In this document: piece by piece, positions 29,639 to 36,965 of the stretch
Layout: each line of letters opens with the position of its first letter
How positions within the stretch are numbered: the stretch's first letter is position 1
NCBI GenBank assembly: GCA_964425195.1
Contig: CAYRLG010000019.1
Coordinates: forward strand, 1 to 64,000
DNA: 64,000 nt
DNA from: Desulfamplus sp964425195
GTDB lineage: Bacteria; Desulfobacterota; Desulfobacteria; Desulfobacterales; Desulfobacteraceae
Direction: 5' to 3'
The notes under the pieces: generated by a model
The model's database searches: none
What the model saw: the letters and a program-made list of their open reading frames with translations, nothing else
Told to the model about the DNA's origin: nothing
Program-made: the position numbers and the translations under genes

Positions 29639-30366
29639 AAGAGCCAAAAATATCTGATTCACTTCTAAGCAATGACGATGATGCAGGTTGGTTAGTTACA
29701 TATTCTGATCTTGTTACTCTACTTCTTGTATTTTTTGTTCTTCTATACTCAATCACATCAACTGAACAGGTTAGATTTATTTCGGCACTTAAAACCATAA
29801 GAAGCCAGATGGAAGCCAACTCATTTTTTTCCAAATATGTTGATATGTTTGACTTTCCTGATTATGGCAGTCAACAAATTTCTCTGGAGGAGAAGATCGG
29901 CTTAATGTCAAGGCAAGACTCTTTGATAAGAGATGTAAATAAATTTATTACCCAAAACAATGACACCAACGATTTAACAACATTTGTACGTATGGGGAAA
30001 ATTGTGATAAGACTTGATGGTAACTACGTTTTTGAACAGGGGTCAGCAGATATTAATAAGGGGTTTATTCCTGTTTTGGAGAGGCTTCTTAATATAATGT
30101 ATAATTATCCAGACTATATATTGAATATAAAAGGACATACTGATGATACTCCCATATTATCAGAAAGATATCCTTCAAATTGGGAGTTATCATCAGCAAG
30201 AGCCACTGAGGTACTTAAATATTTAATTAAAAATGGTGTTGAACCAGAGCGATTGACAGCAACTGGTTATGGCTCAACTATCCCATTAGTTTCCAACAGC
30301 TCTCCTGAAAACCGGGCACAAAACAGAAGAGTCGAATTTGTTCTTGAAAAAGATGTATATCAGTAG
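29635..30366 (+). CDS. motB: Flagellar stator protein MotB
   Basis: A 243-residue protein with one membrane helix holding the ion-binding aspartate D25 (WLVTYSDLVTLLLVFFVLL), a plug/linker, and a C-terminal OmpA-like peptidoglycan-binding domain (IKGHTDDTP, NWELSSARATEVLKYL, NRAQNRRVEF). It overlaps motA by four bases and converges at 6 bases with the minus-strand secreted-protein gene. Confidence 0.92.
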   Translation: MKEPKISDSLLSNDDDAGWLVTYSDLVTLLLVFFVLLYSITSTEQVRFISALKTIRSQMEANSFFSKYVDMFDFPDYGSQQISLEEKIGLMSRQDSLIRDVNKFITQNNDTNDLTTFVRMGKIVIRLDGNYVFEQGSADINKGFIPVLERLLNIMYNYPDYILNIKGHTDDTPILSERYPSNWELSSARATEVLKYLIKNGVEPERLTATGYGSTIPLVSNSSPENRAQNRRVEFVLEKDVYQ

Positions 30367-30371
30367 TGCTT

Positions 30372-32207
30372 TTACTGCTTGATGTTCTTTTTAAGCACAT
30401 CAAGCTGGACGTTTGCCTCTTGTACTCCTTGAAAAAAAGGTTTATCAAATTTAGTTTTAAAAATAAAATCTCCGACCATTGAATTGCCGTCAACTCGGGA
30501 AACAGCTGATATATATTCAAAAGGCTCAACTATTTGTTGAAACTCAGGCATAGCGATAATCTGTGCTTCTGGACTAAAAGATACAAGCATTGGCACAAAA
30601 TTTTTAATAGCAGCGATTGCCTCTTTTACGTCAAAAAAGAAAATAGAGATATCTTGTTGTAACGATGTTTTCAAACCACTATCTTTAAAGCCTTTTAAGA
30701 AGCCATTTTCTACCTCCGCAGAGGTAGCTTTTTCAAACATTGGTTTACTAAGTGTAATTGTAAGGTTATTACCAATAAATCCTGCATATAACTGCACTGG
30801 ACCTGCTGGCATCATATATACTTCACTTCCATTTATATCAACTCTATTTATCATAGATTGCTGTTGAGGCGTCAGTTTTGCTATCACCTTTTCAATAGCC
30901 TCTTTTATCTTGGAACTATCTTTAAGCTCTAATACTGCTAAGGTATTGAGGTTTGACATATTTATGCTCATACCATCATACATTCCAAGATTGAAATTAT
31001 TTCCAATATTTTGAATTATATCTTTTTCAACATCAATATTATAGTCAGTTTTAATAGTCGCAAATTCGCCTTTTATGCTATCAAGCGTTCCTTTATCCCC
31101 CCTTTTTTGCATCATCTGCCAGTATGTCTGAATATTTTCAACAATTCCCAACAATAAAAGTGGCTTCTCTTTTAAGCCTAAAATAATATCTCTCTTAGTT
31201 GTTACCGCTTTAAACATACTTAAAAGAGGAGAATTTTCCACAATATTGACGATGAAATTTGCTTTGAGATCTGAAGTTTTTAGGGAAACAGCAGCTCCCA
31301 TTCCTTGATAATCTTTCATATAATTAAAACTATTGGCTTGGGAGGCTACATCATTAGCACTTTTATCTGCTATATTTTGTGAAAATAACTTCATAGCATC
31401 AGGATTAGAGGAAAAAATTCTGCCTATATTGGCGTATATAAAAACCTCTTTGGATGGATTAATTTTTTCAGTTACATTGACAAATATCGATTCTGAAATT
31501 AATTTTTTTCCATCTTTTCCAATACTTTGGAAAAATTGTTTTGCATCTTTAACAGGGTTGGCTCCTATAAATAGATAGCCATTTTTACTTACCATGTAAG
31601 CAGGAGTTGGATTTGATGTCTCTTCTTCTTTAGTTTCCACTTGTTCTTCGACTATCCCCTCTGCCTCTTCTGCTGCTATTGAAGAGGGATCGTCCTCAGC
31701 TTCTAAATCTTCTGGTTCAGAAGAGTCAAGATCAATATACCAGCTCCACATATCACCTTGTTTTGAGAATTTAGCGTCTGGATTATCCTCCTCAACCATC
31801 TCCTTAATTTTTGCAACTGCCTTATCAATGTCCTTTACAGGCAAAAAGAGAATAAAATTCATATTTGGAGTGTCGCTCTCATTTTCAATCTTAAAATCAG
31901 ACAGAGCAACTCCAAATGGTTTTGAAGCATCAAGACCGTTATTTTCAAGCTCCTTTAAATCTAAGGGGTTAAAACCAAAATTCTCCTTTATCTGATTAAT
32001 ATCATCTACTGTTTGCCCCATAAATGAATTTTCAGTCACAGCAAGGTATTGATAAAAATCCTTTGTTGAAGAGAACTTGATAACAAAATCAGTAGATTCG
32101 GGTAAAATCTTCATTGCTTCCCCAATATCTGAAGCAAAGGCACAATTAACCAAAAAAGTTAATAGAAATATAATAAATAAAAACTGTTTTAAAACTACTC
32201 TTTTCAT
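30372..32207 (-). CDS. Secreted protein of unknown function (DUF3352-like layout)
   Basis: A 611-residue protein with an N-terminal signal (LFIIFLLTFLVNCAFASD). The mature part has repeated alpha/beta segments starting MKILPESTDFVIKFSS and VLELKDSSKIKEAIEKVIA, similar in style to DUF3352 proteins, but I cannot confirm the family. A very acidic low-complexity segment lies at about 170-215. The ATG at 32207 with GGAG seven bases upstream is preferred over the in-frame TTG at 32219. Likely periplasmic or surface-attached. It is downstream of the phosphodiesterase gene in the same direction, separated by 79 bases. Confidence 0.65.
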   Translation of the reverse strand: MKRVVLKQFLFIIFLLTFLVNCAFASDIGEAMKILPESTDFVIKFSSTKDFYQYLAVTENSFMGQTVDDINQIKENFGFNPLDLKELENNGLDASKPFGVALSDFKIENESDTPNMNFILFLPVKDIDKAVAKIKEMVEEDNPDAKFSKQGDMWSWYIDLDSSEPEDLEAEDDPSSIAAEEAEGIVEEQVETKEEETSNPTPAYMVSKNGYLFIGANPVKDAKQFFQSIGKDGKKLISESIFVNVTEKINPSKEVFIYANIGRIFSSNPDAMKLFSQNIADKSANDVASQANSFNYMKDYQGMGAAVSLKTSDLKANFIVNIVENSPLLSMFKAVTTKRDIILGLKEKPLLLLGIVENIQTYWQMMQKRGDKGTLDSIKGEFATIKTDYNIDVEKDIIQNIGNNFNLGMYDGMSINMSNLNTLAVLELKDSSKIKEAIEKVIAKLTPQQQSMINRVDINGSEVYMMPAGPVQLYAGFIGNNLTITLSKPMFEKATSAEVENGFLKGFKDSGLKTSLQQDISIFFFDVKEAIAAIKNFVPMLVSFSPEAQIIAMPEFQQIVEPFEYISAVSRVDGNSMVGDFIFKTKFDKPFFQGVQEANVQLDVLKKNIKQ

Positions 32208-32286
32208 CTGATTCTCCAAAAAGTTTAATGTTATTTGATAAATATGTATATTGTAAGACTTATTATAAATTGCCCTATTTTAAAAA

Positions 32287-32883
32287 CTATTTTGATATAA
32301 CTTGGTTTATTGAAACGGATTTTAATGAATTGCCTGTTTTAATATCTATTATATCTATTCTATTATTGGAAATTATAGAATATGTATAAAAAGATGTACG
32401 CGGAGCTGAAAGAGAGCCGGGGTTAAGAAGTGTTATGTATTTCTTATAATTTGGGAATTGCTCAATTATAGTTTCACTATTTTGTTTTATTATGTTTTCA
32501 AGTGCAAAGACATGAGTATGTCCCTGTATGACTAAATTGATATCTGAGGAGAGAATATTTGATGGAAGTTGTTTGGTATATATATCTCCATGGTGAAGAA
32601 AGATTTTCCAATCCATAAAATCAAACGTCATAGAGTCTTGATATCCCGGGGAGAAAGATGAGAGATCACAGTTGCCATATACAAAGTAAAGTGGATTTGA
32701 AAAATCTTTAAGCTCTTCAAGAATACGTTCTGGTTGGTAATCATAGTGCCCATAACCAGGGTAGCGTGTACCAAAAAGGTCTCCTGCTACAACCAGAGCA
32801 TCTTCAGGGGTAAGCATATCTTTAAGTGTTAACCATGTTGAATAACTTCCATGTAAATCTGCAGTTACAACAAGTCTCTTCAT
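32287..32883 (-). CDS. YfcE/MJ0936-type metallophosphoesterase
   Basis: A 198-residue calcineurin-like phosphoesterase. Metal-binding motifs are VVTADLHGS (DxH), VVAGDLFG (GD), YGNCD (GNCD), HHGD and QGHTH. The compact size and order match the YfcE/MJ0936 phosphodiesterase group. Substrate unknown; cytoplasmic. It follows the small 97-residue gene by 6 bases and probably shares its transcript with the HD-GYP gene. Confidence 0.85.
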   Translation of the reverse strand: MKRLVVTADLHGSYSTWLTLKDMLTPEDALVVAGDLFGTRYPGYGHYDYQPERILEELKDFSNPLYFVYGNCDLSSFSPGYQDSMTFDFMDWKIFLHHGDIYTKQLPSNILSSDINLVIQGHTHVFALENIIKQNSETIIEQFPNYKKYITLLNPGSLSAPRTSFYTYSIISNNRIDIIDIKTGNSLKSVSINQVISK

Positions 32884-32889
32884 TTTTAA

Positions 32890-33183
32890 CTATCTATCCT
32901 TAAGAAAAATTTTGTGATATTCATCTTCTGAAAAATACTTTTTTAAAAGAGAGTTTATCATACTATAAATTTGTTCAAGCTCTTCTCCATTGAGCCTTGG
33001 AATAAAAGCTTTCATAAAGCTATCTTCCGAAAATTTTTGAAGATAGAACATTATTGTCTCCTCGTCAGTTTCTCTATCCATACCAAAAGCACCAAAACCT
33101 CTGTATTGATGTATAAAATTATGATTATCAAAATTGTTGGCTTGGTCTGTTTGCTGAGTAGATTTGCAATAATCTTGTGTCAT
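32890..33183 (-). CDS. Small acidic conserved-type hypothetical protein
   Basis: A 97-residue protein not recognised. Gln/Asn/His-rich N-terminus (about 1-30), then RGFGAFGMDRETDEETIMFYLQ split by normal sequence, and a helical C-terminus ending FLKDR. No signal or membrane segment. It lies between the HD-GYP gene (9 bases) and the phosphodiesterase gene (6 bases), which supports real translation. Function unknown. Confidence 0.65.
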   Translation of the reverse strand: MTQDYCKSTQQTDQANNFDNHNFIHQYRGFGAFGMDRETDEETIMFYLQKFSEDSFMKAFIPRLNGEELEQIYSMINSLLKKYFSEDEYHKIFLKDR

Positions 33184-33192
33184 TGTAATTTG

Positions 33193-34374
33193 TTACTCCT
33201 TATCAGGAAATTTATTTCTTATAGCTTTGATAACATCGTAAATAGAGAGAAATATATCTACAAGTTCAGGATCAAAATGTTTATCTGCCTCTTTCTCCAA
33301 AGTTGCAATAACCTCGGTCTCCTCCCATGCTGGTTTATAGACTCTTGCAGAGATCAAGGCATCATAAACATCTGCAAGGGCAACAATTCTACCAGAAAGA
33401 GGTATCTCCTTACCTTTTAACCTCCTTGGATATCCTCTACCATCCCATCTTTCGTGGTGAGTATATGCAATCTCATAGGATAGAGCGTCCAAATCAGAAA
33501 CATTACCTTTAAAGAGTTTTGCCCCCTGATAAGCGTGAGTCTTCATAATTTGAAACTCATCATCATTAAGCCTTGCTGGCTTTTTAAGAATAATATCAGA
33601 TATAGCAACCTTACCTACATCGTGAAGCATTGCCGCAATTCTTAAAATATCTTTATGATTTTTTATCTCCTTATATTGAAGAGCTTTGTTCTGTGCCCAT
33701 TTTTGAAAAATTTCTATTGAGTATGAAGCAACCCTATTGACGTGCGCACCAGTCTCTTTTGGGTCTCGCAATTCTGCCATTTTAATCATCCTTAGTATCA
33801 TCTCACGAGTCATTTTTGCTTTTTCAATAGCAGATGTAGCACTTCCTGCAAAAAAATTGAGATATTTTTCATCAGAAGATTTAAATGGAATAGGTTTACC
33901 ATGGTCATCTCTTGCATTAATAATCTGCATGACACCTATTACTTGCGCCCTATTTGTAATAAGAGGAATTGTTATAACTGATTGTGTCGTATATCCAGCA
34001 ATCTGGTCAAAACTGCTGTTAAACGAGTATGGAACTGTATTATCTAATTTATGAACATCGTCAATATTTAGTGAACTTCCCTTTAGTGCAACATATCCAG
34101 CAATTGATCTCTCATCAATTGGAATTGAGAAGTTGGAGTATATCTGTTTATTGTTTAATGGGTCTCTCTGTTTTAAGGTGTCATTTTGAACATAACTAAA
34201 ATTGAGCATCTTATTTTCAACAAGAAAAATAGAACCAGCATCAGCATTAGTCAGATGCCTTGTTTTGTACAAAATAGCATCAAGCAGAGAGTCAATATCT
34301 TTTATATGGTTTAGCTCTTCATTTATCTTTAACAACTCACTTAATTTATCATTACCACTATATAATATTTCCAA
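33193..34374 (-). CDS. GAF plus HD-GYP phosphodiesterase
   Basis: A 393-residue signalling protein. An N-terminal GAF domain (about 15-185, with ADAGSIFLVEN and VIGVMQIINARDD) is followed by an HD-GYP domain with the HDVGKVAIS metal site (H251, D252) and HHERWDGRGYP at 306-316. HD-GYP proteins hydrolyse cyclic-di-GMP. The TTG at 34374 has GGGAGGAG six bases upstream; an upstream TTG at 34425 lacks a ribosome site and is not used. First gene of a minus-strand cluster with the small protein and the phosphodiesterase. Confidence 0.85.
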   Translation of the reverse strand: MEILYSGNDKLSELLKINEELNHIKDIDSLLDAILYKTRHLTNADAGSIFLVENKMLNFSYVQNDTLKQRDPLNNKQIYSNFSIPIDERSIAGYVALKGSSLNIDDVHKLDNTVPYSFNSSFDQIAGYTTQSVITIPLITNRAQVIGVMQIINARDDHGKPIPFKSSDEKYLNFFAGSATSAIEKAKMTREMILRMIKMAELRDPKETGAHVNRVASYSIEIFQKWAQNKALQYKEIKNHKDILRIAAMLHDVGKVAISDIILKKPARLNDDEFQIMKTHAYQGAKLFKGNVSDLDALSYEIAYTHHERWDGRGYPRRLKGKEIPLSGRIVALADVYDALISARVYKPAWEETEVIATLEKEADKHFDPELVDIFLSIYDVIKAIRNKFPDKE

Positions 34375-34559
34375 TTTTCTCCTCCCATCTTTGCCTGAAA
34401 GTTTAGATAATCTTTTGGAGGGCAAATTTTATGGTTGACAACAGACTTAAATTCCTAAAACTGTTTAATAACTCTTGGAAGTTTAAGATTTTAATGAGTG
34501 AAAGATTAGTTCAGATGACTATGGAAATCAACCACAAAAGAAGATATAGGAGTTAAATT

Positions 34560-35537
34560 TTGACACATATACAAAACGACTTTAATTTCAATTTTTTTAC
34601 TTCAAAAGACAATAAGCTGATACGCTGGGGCTATATGAGAGTAAAAAATGGAATCTCAGATTCAAAAGGGGTAATTTTATTATTAAACGGCAGAACAGAA
34701 TTTATGGAAAAATATACTCAAGTTGCATCACACCTCTCTTGCATGGGCTATCATGTTATGAGTTTGGACTGGAGAGGACAGGGTTTGTCAGTTCGAGAGC
34801 TTCCCAATCGAGACAAGGGATATGTTAAAGATTTTAATCTATATATAAAAGACCTTGAGTTTTTTTATAATCTGCATGTTTTACCACTATCTAAATATTT
34901 AAAATTGCCCATTACCATTCTTGCACACTCTATGGGTGGACATATAGCATTAAGATTTCTATTTGAACGTTCAAATTTTGACAATTTAAGCCATGTTTCC
35001 AATAATATTAAAAAAGCGATTCTCATATCTCCTATGATAGATATTATAACCTCTCCAATTCAGGGATATTTTGCAAACAGAGTCGCGGATTTACTCTCTC
35101 GTAATATTGCCAATCTATCAGTAAAGTTTGGGTTAGAATCACGCTATATTGCAGGAGGAAAAGATTATCATAAAAAAGATGCTAAATTTGAAGGAAATGT
35201 CTTAACACACGATTGGGAAAACTTCTGGTTAGAACACAAAGAGATCTCAAAAAATCGTAATCTTGCCCTTGGCGGAGTAACGTGGGGGTGGCTTAAAGCT
35301 GCTTTTGATTCAATTGATATACTCAAAGATAAGAAATACCTCTCCAGTATAAAAACACCTATCACTATTGTTAGTGCAGAACAAGATAGTGTAGTCTCAA
35401 ATAGTTCACAAAAACAGGCATGTCATGATCTTTTTGATGGAAAATTTATCTCAATACCCAATGCACGACACGAAATTTTGTTTGAAACAGAAGAGATAAG
35501 AGAGTTACTTTGGAGCTATATCTCACTTGAACTTTAA
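34560..35537 (+). CDS. Alpha/beta hydrolase (lysophospholipase-like)
   Basis: A 325-residue serine hydrolase of the PldB/monoacylglycerol-lipase group. It has LLLNGRTEFMEKYTQVASHL and SLDWRGQGLS, the nucleophile elbow AHSMGG with S124, an acid residue in VSAEQDSVVS, and the catalytic His in NARHEILFE. Start is TTG with GGAG about eight bases upstream. No signal peptide. Stands alone between divergent HD-GYP and the metF-hdrA operon. Confidence 0.82.
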   Translation: MTHIQNDFNFNFFTSKDNKLIRWGYMRVKNGISDSKGVILLLNGRTEFMEKYTQVASHLSCMGYHVMSLDWRGQGLSVRELPNRDKGYVKDFNLYIKDLEFFYNLHVLPLSKYLKLPITILAHSMGGHIALRFLFERSNFDNLSHVSNNIKKAILISPMIDIITSPIQGYFANRVADLLSRNIANLSVKFGLESRYIAGGKDYHKKDAKFEGNVLTHDWENFWLEHKEISKNRNLALGGVTWGWLKAAFDSIDILKDKKYLSSIKTPITIVSAEQDSVVSNSSQKQACHDLFDGKFISIPNARHEILFETEEIRELLWSYISLEL

Positions 35538-35678
35538 ACTGCACTATAAACACTTCAACAAAATTGAGACGTTCAGTTTTAGAATCGAAGTTAATGCCTA
35601 ATTATTCCTTGACAAATATATCAAGATTCAATTAGTTATTGTCCGAATTTGATTTTAACTTATTGCAATTTTTTTACC

Positions 35679-35718
35679 CATTTCGTCAATTTAAAGCATA
35701 CGCTCATTTCGTCAATTT
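35679..35718 (+). repeat. Direct repeat pair CATTTCGTCAATTT
   Basis: Two perfect 14-base copies, start-to-start 26 bases, located 20-60 bases upstream of a TATAAT box. They could be activator or repressor sites for the metF-hdrA operon. Function inferred from position. Confidence 0.6.
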
Positions 35719-35806
35719 TTATAAACAGTCAAATGGTTATAATTAGGTAGGCTATAGAATATGTTAATTTGCTTTAATCTTATCTTAAGTTTTATGTTTT
35801 TCTGTG

Positions 35807-35883
35807 TTTCATAAATTCTACCGATTTTTCACAAATTCTTTTTGTTTTTCATAAGTTCTTTTTTTGTTTTTTTCATAAGTTCT
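35807..35883 (+). repeat. Four phased direct repeats TTTCAYAARTTCT
   Basis: Copies start at 35807, 35827, 35847 and 35871 (spacings 20, 20, 24). Each is 13 bases with at most two variable positions; spacers are T-rich. The array ends 54 bases before the metF-like start codon. Two-turn phasing would put sites on one helix face, as in regulator arrays, but transcribed they would also be a repeated leader RNA. Confidence 0.7.
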
Positions 35884-35937
35884 TTTTAAGCACAATCTAT
35901 TACATATTAACCGGACCGCTTTTTCGGAGGTGCATCT

Positions 35938-36822
35938 ATGCAGTTTAGAAAAAAGTTTGAAGCTGGTGAATTCGCCTGTCTTGTCCAGATTGAACCACCA
36001 AAAGGGACAGATGTTTCATCAATGGTTAAAAATGCAGTAAACGTCAAGGGGGTTGCAGATGCGTTCCTTGTCCCTGAAATGGGCAATGCTGTGATGCGTA
36101 TGAGTTCTCTTGGAGCTGCGCTTGTATTACAGAAAAAAGGGCTTGATACTGTGGTGCAAGTCAGTTGTAGAGATAGAAATAGGCTTGCTCTCCAGGGTGA
36201 TGTTTTGGCTGCCGCAGCATCTGGTATAAATGCCATTATGGCAGTAACAGGTGAAGACCCAAGTTTTGGAGATCACCATACAGCAAAGGCGGTTTACGAT
36301 GTTACTCTTGAGGAGTTCCTAAAAGCTCTTAAAGGTATGGAGAGTGGGCGTGATATGGCTGGTGTTGAGCTTACAGGCAGTCCCAATTTTTTAAAAGGTT
36401 CAACTCTCAACACATGCCTTAGAGGTGCTGATCGTGAAAATGAGTTAGATAAAATGAAGAAAATGGTTGATGCAGGAGTCTCCTTTTTTGTCACACAGCC
36501 TCTTTTTGAGTTCTCTATGACTCAGCCCTTTTTAAAAACCGCTGAAAAAAATGGAGTTAAAATTTTTCCCACTGTTCTTCTTATAAAATCTCTTGGTATG
36601 GCAAGATATATGTCAAGAAATGTAAATCATGTCAACATGCCTTCAACTGTTGTTGATAGGATTGTCAACGCACCTGATAAGATTAGAGAGTGCACAAAGA
36701 TGGCAAGAGAGCTGATTCAATTGGTAGAATCTGAAGGGTATGGAGGTGTAAATGTTTCAACTCTTGGATGGGAACATAAACTACCAGAGATTCTTGGTGT
36801 AATGGAGGGTCTTAACGGCTAA
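35938..36822 (+). CDS. metF: MetF-like methylene-tetrahydrofolate reductase (first paralogue)
   Basis: A 294-residue TIM-barrel protein of the MetF family: QIEPPKGTD at the start, VSCRDRNRLALQGDVLAAAA split by normal sequence, VTGEDPSFGDH, and FVTQPLFE. These match flavin-binding 5,10-methylene-THF reductases. GGAGGT lies 6 bases before ATG. A second, more diverged MetF closes the operon at 42750. This copy may have a distinct role such as another C1-pterin substrate. The gap to hdrA (143 bases) carries a palindromic repeat but no terminator. Confidence 0.85.
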   Translation: MQFRKKFEAGEFACLVQIEPPKGTDVSSMVKNAVNVKGVADAFLVPEMGNAVMRMSSLGAALVLQKKGLDTVVQVSCRDRNRLALQGDVLAAAASGINAIMAVTGEDPSFGDHHTAKAVYDVTLEEFLKALKGMESGRDMAGVELTGSPNFLKGSTLNTCLRGADRENELDKMKKMVDAGVSFFVTQPLFEFSMTQPFLKTAEKNGVKIFPTVLLIKSLGMARYMSRNVNHVNMPSTVVDRIVNAPDKIRECTKMARELIQLVESEGYGGVNVSTLGWEHKLPEILGVMEGLNG

Positions 36823-36882
36823 CTTAACCTTTTTAAATAATACAAACCATACCTTAATATAGAGAGGAATAAACAATAAAAT

Positions 36883-36912
36883 TGTATAGACACACAGCCG
36901 TGAGTCTATACA
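36883..36912 (-). repeat. Palindromic repeat, copy 2
   Basis: A 30-base palindrome with arms TGTATAGAC and GTCTATACA, inner CAC/GTG pairs and AGCC loop. Its reverse complement has the CACGGCTGT core of copy 1, so it lies in the opposite orientation. It sits between the first metF-like gene and hdrA. Confidence 0.65.
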
Positions 36913-36965
36913 TTATAAAAATTTTTTCAACAGATTAGGATAACGATATGGTTAAGGAGAATTAA

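Larger units (their letters stand above)
35538..35937 (+). other. Long leader region of the metF-hdrA operon
   Basis: 400 bases without a gene. It contains two perfect copies of CATTTCGTCAATTT (35679-35692, 35705-35718), a TATAAT at 35738-35743 that could be a -10 box, four copies of TTTCAYAARTTCT (35807-35883), and a T-rich stretch before GGAGGT at 35926-35931, which serves the metF-like ATG. TTGACA at 35609 has no good -10 partner. No riboswitch that I recognise. Confidence 0.6.

Noticed and set aside
30377..30405. 9-bp inverted repeat GCTTGATGT/ACATCAAGC as terminator between motB and the secreted-protein gene
   Set aside because: It lies inside the coding end of the minus-strand gene, has an 11-base loop and no T-tract; could be chance.
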